Notes: generated from the letters alone by a model not told the origin. 64,000 bases of DNA from Gerris lacustris (GCA_951217055.1 OX578282.1:41213329-41277328); one strand, 5' to 3'; positions 21,375-32,133 are shown, counted from the first letter of the stretch. Translations and numbers: made by a program.

Positions 21375-23830
21375 CTAGGGGTCAATCCATATGGACCGGT
21401 CCAGAGGTGGTTGCTCGACCATTTTAGAAAAAATTTATATTTTCCTTGTTGTTTCCCTCATATTTAAGGTGTTCAAAACAATGCTTAAAAAAAAATGATC
21501 TTAAACCGTTTAGGTGTGGCGGCCATTTTTGATTTCCTTCGCACGCTAATTTTTGTGTTTGTGGGCATTTACGTCAACGCTCATATCTCCTAAACTATTT
21601 GTCCTAGAAGGCTGAAACAAAAACCAAATTAAAGGTAATTCCCCAGTGTTTAAATTAGGTTATTTCCATATTTCACCTAGTAATTTTTCTTCCATGAGAA
21701 AACTTCACCTGAAGTTGGAAATCAAAATCAAGAAAATTTCACTTTTCGGAAATTTTTTCTGAAGGAAGGAGTGATATATACACCTTGATATTTTTTATGT
21801 GAGTAGGCATATATCAGTAGCATTACCCAAAAAAATATCAATGGTAAAACTTGAATACTTTTATTTTTATAAATTTTTGAAAATTGAAAATTTTGAAAAT
21901 TTGCCATTTTTGGGCCTCTATATCTCCGATGGGGCTGGAGATAAAATTCTGAAATTTGCACAACTTACAGGGCTCTTGTATTAGGTCAACTGAAATAAAA
22001 AATCATTTTGTATATTTGGGTAGCAAAAAAGTTATGCAAGCTCAAAAATGAAGGAAAAAGCTACGTGATAAAGTCGTTTCTGCACGCTTTATGGCTGATC
22101 GACATTTGATTTTTTGATGTAAATTTGTTTTATTTCCATTATTCAATTGGTTTGACATATCCTGGATTAGTTAAATTCAAATATAAGTTTTTTAAAAATT
22201 TTTATGGCCCTGCTATTAAAAATACTAACATTGCAGAGTGCCTCTAAGCCTCAGTCTGTTCTTTTGAAAAGGGCAGTTGTTAATATTAGGGTTAATTTTT
22301 AATTAATTTGTGTTAAGGGGATAACAATCATAAATCTATTGTATGTTCATATATAAAAATTAGTTTACAGTACTACCTAGTTATTTATCTAACACTAGGT
22401 TTCAAGTATTATTGAATCATAATTGCTCTCAAATTATATTCAACACACAAAAGTTCAAACTTTTATAAAAATTAGTTAGATTACCTCAAAATACTGTAGT
22501 AAAATGTATTATGCTGTAACTGTAAACAAGAATGTTCTTCATTTTTAGAATTTAATAACAGTTCTGAATTTCTTCGCACAATTATTGGGATATGGAATAT
22601 GAGCGACCTGTTGTTGATAATTAATTCGAGAGAAGTCAACTTACTCAGGGAATTCCTCAAACATATTTTATCAGTTTATGATTTCTTAAATAATGTGTGA
22701 GAAGGTGGAAAAAACCCTGAAGAATGATAAAAATTAACTGCAACTGACTGAGACTTGAAAACGTTTTCCAATGTTTTGCTATCTTCACCATCTGTTGATC
22801 CAAACTTTGGACTTCAGTTAGCATTGCTATTAATAATCACTTTGAAAAAAATTGTAAAATAGGCCTACAGTTGCACAAGATAAGAATTTACATATTTTTA
22901 TTCAATGTTATAATATAATTACGATAAGAATGTGATGATTATACACATCTGCAATGTTTTTTTTCTAAGTGATTTTTAATAGCAGGGCTATACAATTTTT
23001 TAAAAAGCATATATGTGAATTTAACCAATCCAGGCTATGTCAAACCAATTGAATAATGGAAATAAAACAAATTTACATTAAAAAATCAAATGTCGATCAG
23101 CCATAAAGCGTGCAGAAACGACTTTATCACGTAGCTTTTTCCTTCATTTTTGAGCTTGCATAACTTTTTTGCTACCCAAATATACAAAATGATTTTTTAT
23201 TTCAGTTGACCTAATACAAGAGCCCTGTAAGTTGTGCAAATTTCAGAATTTTATCTCCAGCCCCATCGGAGATATAGAGGCCCAAAAATGGCAAATTTTC
23301 AAAATTTTCAATTTTCAAAAATTTATAAAAATAAAAGTATTCAAGTTTTACCATTGATATTTTTTTGGGTAATGCTACTGATATATGCCTACTCACATAA
23401 AAAATATCAAGGTGTATATATCACTCCTTCCTTCAGAAAAAAATTTCCGAAAAGTGAAATTTTCTTGATTTTGATTTCCAACTTCAGGTGAAGTTTTCTC
23501 ATGGAAGAAAAATTACTAGGTGAAATATGGAAATAACCTAATTTAAACACTGGGGAATTACCTTTAATTTGGTTTTTGTTTCAGCCTTCTAGGACAAATA
23601 GTTTAGGAGATATGAGCGTTGACGTAAATGCCCACAAACACAAAAATTAGCGTGCGAAGGAAATCAAAAATGGCCGCCACACCTAAACGGTTTAAGATAA
23701 TTTTTTTTTAAGCATTGTTTTGAACACCTTAAATATGAGGGAAACAACAAGGAAAATATAAATTTTTTCTAAAATGGTCGAGCAACCAACTATTTTATTT
23801 TTGGACCATTTCGTATGGATTAACCCGTAG
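21375..23830. mobile_element. 2.4-kb inverted-repeat element, ~0.87-kb arms
   Basis: Left arm about 21375-22238 and right arm about 22940-23830 are reverse complements with few differences. The ~700-bp centre is AT-rich and non-coding. The outermost ~40 bp diverge but retain GGGTYAATCCATAYG at both ends, suggesting true termini. Inner landmarks are CGTGATAAAGTCGTTTCTGC and CCTGCTATTAAAAATACT. Small mirrored frames in the arms are by-products of the repeat. No TSD is evident. It is probably a non-autonomous DNA transposon with long TIRs. Confidence 0.7.
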
Positions 23831-24266
23831 ATATAAACGTTTTTACATTTTTTGAAACTTGATTATTCCCGCACTTCAATTACAAAACATTATACGTTTA
23901 GAAAACGTTTTCTTATCATTTAATTTATGAAATTTAACATCGAACTCATAAATTTGTAGATTTACTTCTTCTACTCATACTTTCAATTCAAAAATCTGAA
24001 GTCCTTGAAAGGTACAGGTTGGGCTCAATGATATAGAACTGGTGTGGAAGCAAAAATTAAAAAATCGGTCCGAGACAACTAAGGCAAACTTACTCATATT
24101 CCCAGTGTTTTCCATTTAGGTTTCATAGGTACATTTAATTATTATTGAACTTAAATTTATCATATTTTACGATTTTGGTAGTATTCATACTACGGAAAGA
24201 TTAAATTTTAATTTAAATCAAATTATAATTATTAACAACTACGGGAAACAGACAGAGAAAAATACA

Positions 24267-24339
24267 CTCCAGCGCTGGGATTTGAACCACAGGCCTCTAT
24301 ATTTCCAGTATAGCCTCTACCAACTAAGCTACGCAGGAG
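24267..24339 (-). tRNA. tRNA-like SINE head (minus copy), not a genuine tRNA gene
   Basis: Same structure as the plus-strand copy at 24416-24489, with a two-base difference in the D-arm/anticodon region (GGTAGAGGCTATA instead of GGTAGAGCGCTATA). Confidence 0.45.
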
Positions 24340-24415
24340 AATGAATTTCTCTGACGTTAATGATACCTTGTCCAAATGGTAGGGACAAGGTATCATTAAC
24401 GTCAGAGAAATTCAT

Positions 24416-24489
24416 TCTCCTGCGTAGCTTAGTTGGTAGAGCGCTATACTGGAAATATAGAGGCCTGTGGTTCAAATCCCAGCGCTGGA
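24416..24489 (+). tRNA. tRNA-like SINE head, anticodon position GGA
   Basis: Folds as a tRNA: acceptor TCCTGCG/CGCTGGA (6 of 7 pairs), TA, D arm GCTT-AGTTGGTA-GAGC, anticodon arm CTATA-CTGGAAA-TATAG (anticodon GGA), and TTCAAAT T loop. The T stem is imperfect, and a Ser tRNA would need a long variable arm, which is missing. Shared tail sequence, TSD and a second diverged copy at 39863 make it a SINE head with internal Pol III A and B boxes. Confidence 0.55.
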
Positions 24490-25574
24490 GTGTATTTTTC
24501 TCTGTCTGTTTCCCGTAGTTGTTAATAATTATAATTTGACTTAAATTTATCATAAAAATAACTTCTCCTCGGCAAGGAATAGATCCCGGTCTCTCTCCGT
24601 CCGCGTTTAAAGCAATTTTCTCAGTACCTAGATTTTTTAAAAGAACTACATTTTAGATTTTTTAAATCAAAATCGTAGGAACCGTTTTCGAGAAATATAT
24701 TTTATACGTTTTTTTTCATAGATTTTTGGGGTAGTGCCCCCACATGTGGGGCTAAAATTTATTTATTGATTTCGCCTTAGGGTGTGATTTTTTCAAAACA
24801 TGTACACAAAATTTCGTCAAAATCGGCCCAGTAGTTTAGGCTCCAGGCTCAGAGAGACGATAGATGACAGGCAGACATTTTTTAAAAACTACTTTTCTGG
24901 ACTCATGGGACCTCAAAACGTGTAAATCCATCAAAATCTAATTTTCGCGCTATTACAATACTTTCTCTTTATAAGTTAAAGTAAAAAAGTGTATGAATAA
25001 GTGCATCTATATGTCAGGAACCGGTCTTGTACTATTCTTGTAATGAAATAATACCCTATTACCCTATTTAATTGTCTTGTAAAAAACCTAAAAATCAACA
25101 ACGTTTATACTCTGAACCACGGGCATCGTCGCCGTGGGGGACGAGGGGACGTGTCCCCCCCAATATTTAAGATGTAATTAAGAATTTAACGTAAAAAAAG
25201 TTTAAATTATCTAACCAGTTTTTACTTTACTACATTTATTTTATCACTAATTATATACTATTGATTGTATGTCACTTCGATAACATGTTACTGTTAACAG
25301 TGAACAAGTAGGTAATTTAAAATCTGAAGATGGCTATTAAGTTGCCAGAACCTGTTATCAGTTATTACAAATATTTTGTGTGGAGACCTAGTTGTGTCCT
25401 CCCCCTCCCCCTTTTCAAAATGATGACGAATTATAACATATTCGAATCTATTCGAATCTATATTCGATCTATATCAGAATCTAGATCAGATCTAGATTCA
25501 GAACTAGATCAAAGGGGTAAATCTGCATATATATGCCCCACCTGTTTCTAAACGTCCGATTTAATTAGGTTTTG

Positions 25575-26130
25575 CTTCCAAGCTTACCGAAAGTAACGGG
25601 AGCTATGTGATCGTCCCGAAGAACAAAAATATTTTATGTCTTCGATTTCAAATAATCCAAGACAGAAATCCGTTTCAGACATCAGAGAACATTGTTGCTT
25701 CTGAATCTGTCTGTCGGCCTGTCGCTCAATTGAACCAGCATATCTTAAAAACTACTCGTCCGATTTTAATGAAATTGTTATGGTAGGCCATAATTACTTT
25801 CTGTGCTTATTTGTTTCTCTTCCACATGCGCACAAACATACATTTATTTACACCTATAACTTCAAAAGTCTGATTTCTTATTAAATTTGGATGGTTTATC
25901 AAAAATAGTCTGCAGATGGCCTCACATTAATTTCAATCGTCTAAGCCCCTTAAATTATGTCTAAATTGATACTTCGCAATTATCAAAAAAGGTAATGCAA
26001 AAAAAAAAAAATTGACAGTTTTAAAAAAGGGGGGAAAATTTGACAACAATGGCTTGTATAAAGCATAAAATCAATAACGTACGTGATAGGATCCGAGGAA
26101 GCTATGTGCCACACTAATTGGCAGTCTTTG
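25575..26130 (+). repeat. Interspersed repeat family A (hairpin head), full-length copy
   Basis: Starts TTGCTTCC...GGTAACGG-type hairpin (GCTTCC with GGAAGC in better copies). It continues AAATCCGTTTCAGACATCAG, a TCTGTCTGTCGG box, CCACATGCGCACAAACATAC, and ends GAGGAAGCTATGTGCCACAC then TAATTGGCAGTC. About 555 bp, non-coding. Other copies: 33452-33960, 41772-43425 (interrupted), 48657-49275 (minus), 54800-55080 (partial minus), and ends of the mosaic at 53892-54452. Confidence 0.7.
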
Positions 26131-26319
26131 TACCTTTTATATTGCAAAAACTCCCGTCATGTATACTTGCCAGCAAGCTAATAAAAGGCTGTCTTCGGTC
26201 ATAAAAATTCATATTTCCTACATTTTTTTACTAAGATATGTATAAAAAGTTGCACCTTTGAGGAACAAGGTGTGCATATTATCCTTTAGCACCTGAGGAA
26301 TTCACTAATTTGGTTCTTT

Positions 26320-26700
26320 TGGGAGTAAAATGGCCACCATTTTGCAAACGGATGTATATTTATGATCTCCATTTCATTACCTTTAAAATTATACACCACT
26401 CAAAAAAATAAAACAATTGGGTCACTATAGTTAAAGCCACTTTAAATATCTAAAATTTGATTTTTTTTATAATAACATCCAGAAATATCTTTGGCTCACA
26501 GAGAAGCATATTTACGTATTTTACCTCATTTTTAGGGCCTTTCCTTATGGGGAAGCGGGAGGGGACATTTTTTGGGGGGTTTTGGTCTGGTAATTTCGGG
26601 AGTAAAATGGCCGCCATTTTGTTAACACGATATATATTTGTAATCTACATTTCAATATCTTTACAATAATACCCCACTTAAAAATTACAAAAAATAAAAA
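26320..26700 (+). repeat. Diverged tandem pair of ~260-bp units
   Basis: GGGAGTAAAATGGCCRCCAT followed by TTTG and an ATATTTRTRATCTMCATTTC block occurs at about 26320 and again about 26579. Each is followed by AATACCCCACT/ATACACCACT-like sequence. Non-coding, inside the hAT-like element. Confidence 0.5.
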
Positions 26701-26969
26701 ATGTTGCGATCAGTTCGCAATTACTCTCTGATTAAAGAAATTTTGAATTGTGAAGTTCGCAAGATTTTTCTGTCTTTGGGCAAAAACGTTTAACTTGTAC
26801 ACCAAATTTCAAATCTCTAGCTACAATACGGGAGGTATGATCCTAGATGCGACGGACAGACGGACAAACTACCAAAAGCATTTGGGTTTCTAGGATGACC
26901 TCGAAACCCTAAAAATGATTTCGGTCATATAGCATCTCAATAAATTCATTTTTTTTTAATTTAAGGGAA

Positions 26970-27040
26970 AATGATGGAAGGTTATGGTTAGTTTAGGTTA
27001 AGTTGAGTACTTTTTGACCTAACCTTCCATCATTACCATT
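26970..27040. other. Small imperfect hairpin GATGGAAGGTTA/TAACCTTCCATC
   Basis: A 13-14-bp inverted repeat around a ~30-nt loop at about 26972-27034, near the right end of the hAT-like element; role unknown. Confidence 0.5.
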
Positions 27041-27159
27041 ACCCTATAAAACGTAACACTTTGTGTATTTTTAATAAAAAGAAAATACTGAATTTAACCC
27101 CCCTCCCGTAATGTGTCCCCCCCAATAATGTACTGCTGACGACGTCCATGCCTCTGAAC

Positions 27160-27714
27160 TAGTAACAATTTTAATAAAAGTAGAACTTCATTTTTAAAAT
27201 AAGTTAACATGTCAAACAGTATCAACCTTTACTTTAAGGGTTTTGGAATGGTAGTGTATTTTGAGTTTGGACTAGTCAGTTAGTTTGGCCCGGTTATATT
27301 GAAGTTGTTGAAGGTTTACTGAGCAAGCCAAGTAATTGAGTTGATTTACTAAAGTATTGGAGTCTTGGTAGACAAATTAACTCCACCTGGGACCTAGCTG
27401 TCTCGTACCACAAGTCTTATCACTTTCCAGCCAATTCCACTACAAAATTGCTTTTAGCCTTTCACTGCTTGCAACAATTTCAACATGAAAACTCAACCCG
27501 CTTTTCCTCACTGTTTTTTTTTTAAGAATATTGCCTTGTATACAAGGTATTAGACAACTTAGTCATTCACCCGATGGTTTATTACTAATATGATATTTAG
27601 CGTTCTCTGTTGGAGTCATTACCAATTAATAGTTCTTACATTGGCAACCCCGTCTCGAAGGCTATAGGGCTATAAAGTCCATTGCACTCCTGATAAAAGA
27701 ATTCGACTCGTCTG
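27160..27714. other. No gene recognised
   Basis: About 550 bp of intergenic sequence between two transposons; no motif I can support. Confidence 0.4.
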
Positions 27715-27860
27715 TGTCAAATGAGTCTTATGCGTTGACAGCGCGGGAAAGTCGAATAAATGGGGTGGGAGCCAATAAGAGCTTACGATTTTAAAATTCT
27801 GATCCCCCTCATTTTTTTTACCTTTCTCACGCTGTCAACGTAGTAAGACTCATTTGGCAT
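27715..27860. mobile_element. 146-bp MITE with ~38-bp TIRs
   Basis: Left tip TGTCAAATGAGTCTTATGCG then TTGACAGCGCGGGAAAG; the right end, reversed, reads TGCCAAATGAGTCTTACTAC then GTTGACAGCGTGAGAAAG. The internal ~70 bp is non-coding. The superfamily is not assigned; the TSD is not clear. Confidence 0.6.
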
Positions 27861-27904
27861 GCAGACTGTCGAAGCATTTTTAGGCGTGTTTATAGTGTAG
27901 GCCG

Positions 27905-28575
27905 ACAGTTTTACCTATTTAGGGTCCGAAATGAATAGCCTAAATAAAACCCAAGAGGAAATAAGCCGAAGAATACTGGCAGAAAGTTGATCACACTATG
28001 CTAATATAAAGCTTTTCTGTTCTAAAGTATATCCAGAACATCAAAACTAATGTTCTACAAATCTCTCGTAAGAACAGTAGCATGTTATGGATCTGACACA
28101 TGGGTTTTGCTTAGTAAAGAAATATCACGCCTCAGAGTCTTAGAAGGAAGAATAATTAAAATAATATTAGGAGGTGTACACGAGGAGCACGGTTGGAAAA
28201 TTCGGACCAATATTGTAGATGATCATGGAGAGAAATTCATTGTAGATGATTTTGTCGGCCATGAAGACATTATCAGATTCATAAAAAGCACGAGGATAGG
28301 ATGGCTAGGCCATGTACTGAGAACACAGGAAAGAGAAGTAAAAAGCATTCTGGAAGCACAAATGGAAGGAAAAAGAAGAGGTGGAAGACCTTGAAGCAGA
28401 TGGCTGGACGATGTCAGGGAAGATCTACAGACCCTCAAAGTTGTAGCTTCGAGAACTGTGGTCCAGGATAGGAATAAATGGCGAAAAACGGTTCGAGAGA
28501 CAGTAGAGCCGGCGAAAGTAAGTTATAGCGTAGGCTGTACGCCAACACCCAAAATGTTTCTAGTAAGAAAAAAGA
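27905..28575 (+). pseudogene. RTE-type LINE reverse transcriptase C-terminal fragment
   Basis: Pieces in order: FTYLGSEMNSLNKTQEEISR (the YLGS.......EI..RI box), then, after a frameshift, MFYKSLVRTVACYGSDTWVL (28050 on; the LY.SLVR....YGSE.W box), LRVLEGRIIKIILGG, IIRFIKSTRIGWLGHVLRT (the I...RL.WLGHV.R box), AQMEGKRRGGRP, a TGA near 28393, then RWLDDVREDLQTLKV and VVQDRNKWRKTVRET. This is the C-terminal region shared by RTE-like LINEs. The open part is 28050-28394. Frame breaks, loss of EN and loss of the palm show a truncated, dead copy. Confidence 0.85.
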
Positions 28576-29477
28576 AATATGTTTTTAGAATTAGGAGTAA
28601 AACGTCAGCATTTATACCTTACCTCCACAGTTGATGAAGTTAACATTAATGTACTATGTATGCTATTTTTTTCATTTTAGGTCTTAAACCCTAGGTTAAT
28701 CCCCAGACTTACACAGTTAAGGAATTAATCCTGAGTAATCCATTAAGTTTTTGGTGTTATTTAACCCTCCCGTAGCTTAAAATAAGACTCAAATATGAGA
28801 GAAATTATTGTAGAACAGGGTTTAGCCATTAAGCTAAATGGTAGCCTTATGAAATCCTTTTTCCTTTTCAGGTCAGTCTCCTAGTTCCTTTTCTGGCTAG
28901 TTTTTATTATCAGGATTTACTGCCTCCATTTCTGTACTAACCATTTTTTTTCTATTTAGGGGCTTATATTATTTTTTTAGACTCTGAACATTCTTTATAA
29001 TATGCAATAGTAAAGTTTACCCTAATTGAGCGTTAAAATAAGTGCAAAATAAACCTTTCTTATTTTTGCTTATCTAAAGGAAAATTATTGTTTTCACGCA
29101 TAAATTCAAAACAGAGATTTCAACGGAGTTATCGTTTTTGGGTGTTTTTAAGACCATTTGAGTGGTTTATAGCTGTCGTCTGTGCCATGCTTAAATCCCA
29201 GTTTTTAATCTAGAGAGTTGAAACTTGTTACGAAAATCAGTCCTTGCGTGTAGTTGTGCGTCCGAAAAATCATAAATTTGTGACATCATAAGCCATTTTT
29301 TTTTACAGCTTATGGCCAAGCTATGTCCCAAAGACAATTTTTTAAGAATAATTATTTTATTTTTAATAAAATTAAAGTATCATTCTTTCTTAAATAAAGA
29401 AAGAATGATTTCTAATTAAGATAAAAAATTTTGTCTTGACAAACTACTTGCTGATAACTTACGCAACCAAAATGCAC
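28576..29477. other. No gene; repeat block at 29140-29330
   Basis: 28576-29140 is AT-rich without recognised features. 29140-29330 carries the block seen at 4080-4200 (AAAATCAGTCCTT, AAAATCATAAATTT). A small palindrome of GAAAGAATGAT/ATCATTCTTTC lies near 29380-29410. Confidence 0.4.
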
Positions 29478-29540
29478 AAATATAAAGTATAAACTGCTTG
29501 GGTTTCCGGTAAAATCCGCGTCACCAAGGGGTTGAAATCT

Positions 29541-29575
29541 GACGTTTTGCTTCCACTACTGGAAGCATCTTCAGG
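29541..29575 (-). ncRNA. Hammerhead-like motif, left arm
   Basis: Minus-strand CCTGAAGA, extra T, stem GCTTCC (loop AGTAGT) GGAAGC, then AAAACGTC. GAAA has become AAAA, which should impair catalysis. Confidence 0.4.
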
Positions 29576-29649
29576 GGTGTCGTGCATCGTGATGTTTACT
29601 CGAAGCAAACACAGGATATATTCGAGTCAACATCACGATGCACCACACC

Positions 29650-29683
29650 CCTGAAGATGTTTCCAGTAGTGGAAGCAAAACTT
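29650..29683 (+). ncRNA. Hammerhead-like motif, right arm
   Basis: CCTGAAGA, extra T, stem GTTTCC/GGAAGC (one G:T pair), AAAACTTC. Confidence 0.4.
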
Positions 29684-30049
29684 CGGATTTCAACCTTCGA
29701 CCTTCGTGACACGGATTTCACCGGACACCCAAGCTGTTTATGATGAATCCTACGCAAAGCCTACGCACCAAGTTAAATATAAAGTAGTCCAATCAAATTA
29801 TACATGGTTGCTTGCAAAATGTCGGGTAGGTATATTGTAGGGACCAAGTAGAAACCAAGTTTCTAGAAACAAAAGTCCTGTGCAAACAGAGTTATGTTGA
29901 AAAAAGTCGGATCATTTCGTACTTTTCTCGGCTTTTGCTTAATATCTTTGTTCCTATGCATCGGAGTGCAAAGGTAGTGAACTTTATTTTTATGGGCTAG
30001 TATTGTTTTTATTAGAATGAAGTAAAATAATGACAGTACTTAACGAAAT

Positions 30050-30569
30050 GATTCTTAGAGTATTCAGCGGCCCGAAGAGAATTGTACAAAAAGTAGCAAT
30101 AGTTATTTATGCACCTAGGGAGTAAAGTAAGCCATTATTCCCTGGGCGAAAAAGTTGGTTCTTGAGGCGAAGTCGAAGGAACCATGGTCCCTAAATCCCG
30201 AGGCGAAGCTGAGGGAATTAGACTCTTTAATTCCCGAGGCGCAGCTGAGGGAATAACTCTAATTAGCTAATAAGATAATTATCGCGAGGGGAATAATGGC
30301 ACTTTACTCACGAGGTACATACAATATTTTATCTACTCACGACAGCAAAAGTAAACATTACTTAGCTGTTTTTAGGCTGGAAAGTACTATTTCGCGGATT
30401 TGTCATTAAAATATTAAAAGCAGGCAGGAAAGTAGTTAAAACAGTCAGGAAAATACTTTCTCTGCCTAGGCAGAGAAAGTAACAGTGTTTACCACTGCGT
30501 GTCATAACCTCTTATTTTGGCAAGAACAGTTTATACTATTATCTCTATCTTACAACATTATACGAGTAT
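30050..30569 (+). repeat. Repeat family D, left part (GGCGAAG-rich)
   Basis: Three near-tandem blocks built on GAGGCGAAGYYGAGGGAA with ATTATTCCCTGGG/GGGGAATAATGG at the outer ends, then ACTCACGACAGCAAAAGTAA. The PLE at 30570 is inserted in this unit; the right part continues at 32244-32980. A second copy lies at 38130-38880. Non-coding, with internal self-complementarity. Confidence 0.5.
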
Positions 30570-30663
30570 GAAAGTTGGCTGTAGGTGTACCCTTTACTAA
30601 TTCTGTATCTAGTAGTGGATCCTTTAAGGGTTAAAGTGAAATAAATTACTTCAATTCATTCTC

Positions 30664-30694
30664 ATCGGCAACGTTTCGGCCTGACCGGCCATCC
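30664..30694 (-). ncRNA. Hammerhead-like stem, left end of PLE 2 (partial)
   Basis: The minus strand has ATGGCCGGTCAGGCCGAAACG, the stem and GAAA parts, but the CTGATGA side has been replaced by coding sequence at the 5'-truncation point. Confidence 0.35.
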
Positions 30695-30701
30695 CAGGTT
30701 A

Positions 30702-31601
30702 AAATTCACTTTTGAAAAAGAAGTTAATAGTATTCTTAACTACCTTGAAATCACCCTAATCAGAAACAAAAATGGTACAATATCAACAAAATGGTATGAA
30801 AAAGACTGCAAAAGTAACAGGTTCCTTAATTATAGATCTTTTCATCCCACTTATCAAAAAACAAATTCAGTTAACAACCTTATAAAAAATGCAATTTCTC
30901 TCACTGACCTTAGCCATCTCAAAGAAGTGAAAAATACCATCTTCACTAAATTAAAGGAAAATGTTTACCCCTTTAGACTCATTAAAAATATTTGGTATAA
31001 ACACATTAACCTTCACCCTAACAACAATAATAATGACAACATCACAATAGATAGAACAATAACGAGACCTACCAAACATGTTAGTATGCCTTATATTAAA
31101 GGACTCTCTGACAAAGTACGATTCCTTATGAAACAATTTGATTGCCCAGAAATTAGATTCGGATACAAGCCTTTAAATAAAATCGAAAAAATTTACCATA
31201 ACATGAAAGATAAAATTCCATTTGATAACACCATTGGCACCGTTTACGAGATTCCTTGCGGTAATTGCCACAAAACTTATATAGGTGAGAGTAAACAACT
31301 AATCAAAAACCGTATTGAACAACATAAGTATGACCAAAACCAAGGGAACTCCAATACAGCCCTGTCCAGTCATACCTTGGCTACCAAACATGAATTTAGA
31401 TTTGATGAAACTAAAATTATAGGGAGAGAGCAGAAAACAAACAGGAGAAAAATGATGGAAGCTCTGAACATAGCCATTAGTCTCGATAAAACCGTTAATA
31501 TAAAAACAGACTCCCGCTCCCTCAACAAATATTATAGTGGGATATACTATAATAAGTCAATTCAAAATTCCCGCCCTAGAGATCAGACCAGGCCTTTATG
31601 A
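30702..31601 (+). CDS. PLE 2 reverse transcriptase C-terminus plus GIY-YIG endonuclease
   Basis: One open frame of about 300 codons from the left inverted repeat to the stop at 31599-31601. It starts within RT (KFTFEKEVN, NYLEITLIRNKNGTISTKWY), continues through the thumb (NRFLNYRSFHPTYQ, LKEVKNTIF) and a linker with YIKGLSDKVRFLMKQF. The endonuclease follows: TVYEIPCGNCHKTYIGES (GIY and YIG boxes with a Cys pair), LIKNRIEQHKYD (conserved Arg), then SSHTLATKHEFRFDE and a catalytic-type EALNIA (Glu); it ends with LNKYYSGIYY. The RT palm, including YVDD, is missing, so RT is inactive, but the endonuclease is complete and uninterrupted. No initiator Met is certain; GTG 30927 is only the first start-like codon. 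Confidence 0.88.
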   Translation, partial: KFTFEKEVNSILNYLEITLIRNKNGTISTKWYEKDCKSNRFLNYRSFHPTYQKTNSVNNLIKNAISLTDLSHLKEVKNTIFTKLKENVYPFRLIKNIWYKHINLHPNNNNNDNITIDRTITRPTKHVSMPYIKGLSDKVRFLMKQFDCPEIRFGYKPLNKIEKIYHNMKDKIPFDNTIGTVYEIPCGNCHKTYIGESKQLIKNRIEQHKYDQNQGNSNTALSSHTLATKHEFRFDETKIIGREQKTNRRKMMEALNIAISLDKTVNIKTDSRSLNKYYSGIYYNKSIQNSRPRDQTRPL

Positions 31602-32133
31602 TCACTTACTTGTCACTGTTTTTTTGTTATGTGTACGTTTATTATCCAATGTTTTTATCCTTTCTCCTCACATACTAGATTTTAGAATTTAATTGGTGAA
31701 ATTTATTATTTGTTAACCAATAATAAAACCCGTTTCAATTGTTATATATAGCTGTCTGATAACATCAGTGATAAGAGACGTATTGTTATCAAGTCCAATG
31801 TTTACCTTAGTACGTCCTATCTGTGATTATTGTTAAATTCGTTTTATTTTTAGTTATTTTGTTACCATATCGTTACTTTTGTGCTTAATTTATGTTTTTG
31901 TTATTTTTATTAATGTATATTGCTACAAGAACTTCCGTGTTTAAGATTAGAGGTGTATGTATTAATTATTACGTGACGACGGAATTTAAGAATTCCTAAG
32001 ACCATAGTAATTTGTTTTGACTACACTTAACTTAAGTTTGTTACGTTAAGGTAAAGCAATTTTTCTGAACTTATCCTTCTTGGTGTTATGTCATGTCAAT
32101 TATTGTAGTTTTTGATTAAAATATACATTTTTA

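Larger units (their letters stand above)
24149..24554. mobile_element. Inverted dimer of a tRNA-like SINE with 16-bp TSD
   Basis: ACTTAAATTTATCATA occurs at 24149-24164 and again at 24539-24554, bracketing a palindrome. The minus-oriented SINE copy (24165-24372, full tail) meets a plus-oriented copy (24382-24538, shorter tail) around GTCCAAATGGTAGGGAC. Each has a tRNA-like head and a body with CTGTCTGTTTCCCGTAG. The host sequence (family C repeat) is continuous across the TSD. This structure fits insertion of a single inverted unit, or twin-priming-like retrotransposition. Confidence 0.8.
24050..24990 (+). repeat. Interspersed repeat family C, interrupted by SINE dimer
   Basis: Begins AAATCGGTCCGAGACAACT, runs to the insertion target near 24164, resumes at 24539 with ATAAAAATAACTTCTCCTCGG, and ends near AATTTTCGCGCTATTACAATACTTTC. 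It contains AAAATCGGCCCAGTAGTTTA and CAGAGAGACGATAGATGACA, tail-like boxes of LINE/SINE 3' ends. Diverged copies lie at 36750-36980, 45725-45965, 48240-48600 (minus) and possibly 51075-51280 and 58150-58330. Confidence 0.6.
25110..27159. mobile_element. hAT-like non-autonomous element (~2.0 kb) with 8-bp TSD
   Basis: CTCTGAAC at 25110-25117 and 27152-27159 flanks a 2034-bp body. Ends are imperfect inverted repeats: CACGGGCATCGTCGCCG on the left, and GCATGGACGTCGTC read inward from the right. Both sides have a nearby G/C run (GTGTCCCCCCC on the left and TGTGTCCCCCCC on the right). Eight-base TSDs and GTCG-rich tips suit hAT elements. No transposase frame is readable; the inside is filled by other repeats (25575-26130 and 26320-26960). 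Confidence 0.6.
29478..29786. mobile_element. 285-bp hairpin element with 12-bp TSD, hammerhead-like arms
   Basis: AAATATAAAGTA at 29478-29489 and 29775-29786 brackets a palindrome whose arms meet near 29620. Outer tip CTTGGGTTTCCGG and inner CACGATGYAC...ACACCCCTGAAGAT. Both arms contain CTGAAGAT, stem GCTTCC/GGAAGC, then AAAACG/AAAACT. An unpaired ~45-nt extension follows the right arm (GATGAATCCTACGCAAAGCC). A related, larger unit sits at 63283-63735. It is non-coding; by analogy with 5611-5917 it is likely mobilised by PLE machinery. Confidence 0.75.

Noticed and set aside
21799..21984. 61-codon frame identical to one at 23211-23396
   Set aside because: The identity arises because they are the two arms of an inverted repeat; the composition is AT-driven with no domain features.
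24416..24489. Functional tRNA-Ser(GGA) gene
   Set aside because: No long variable arm as required for tRNA-Ser, imperfect T stem, duplicated inverted copy inside one TSD, and shared SINE tail.
30951..31136. Minus-strand 61-codon frame
   Set aside because: Antisense shadow of PLE 2 coding sequence.
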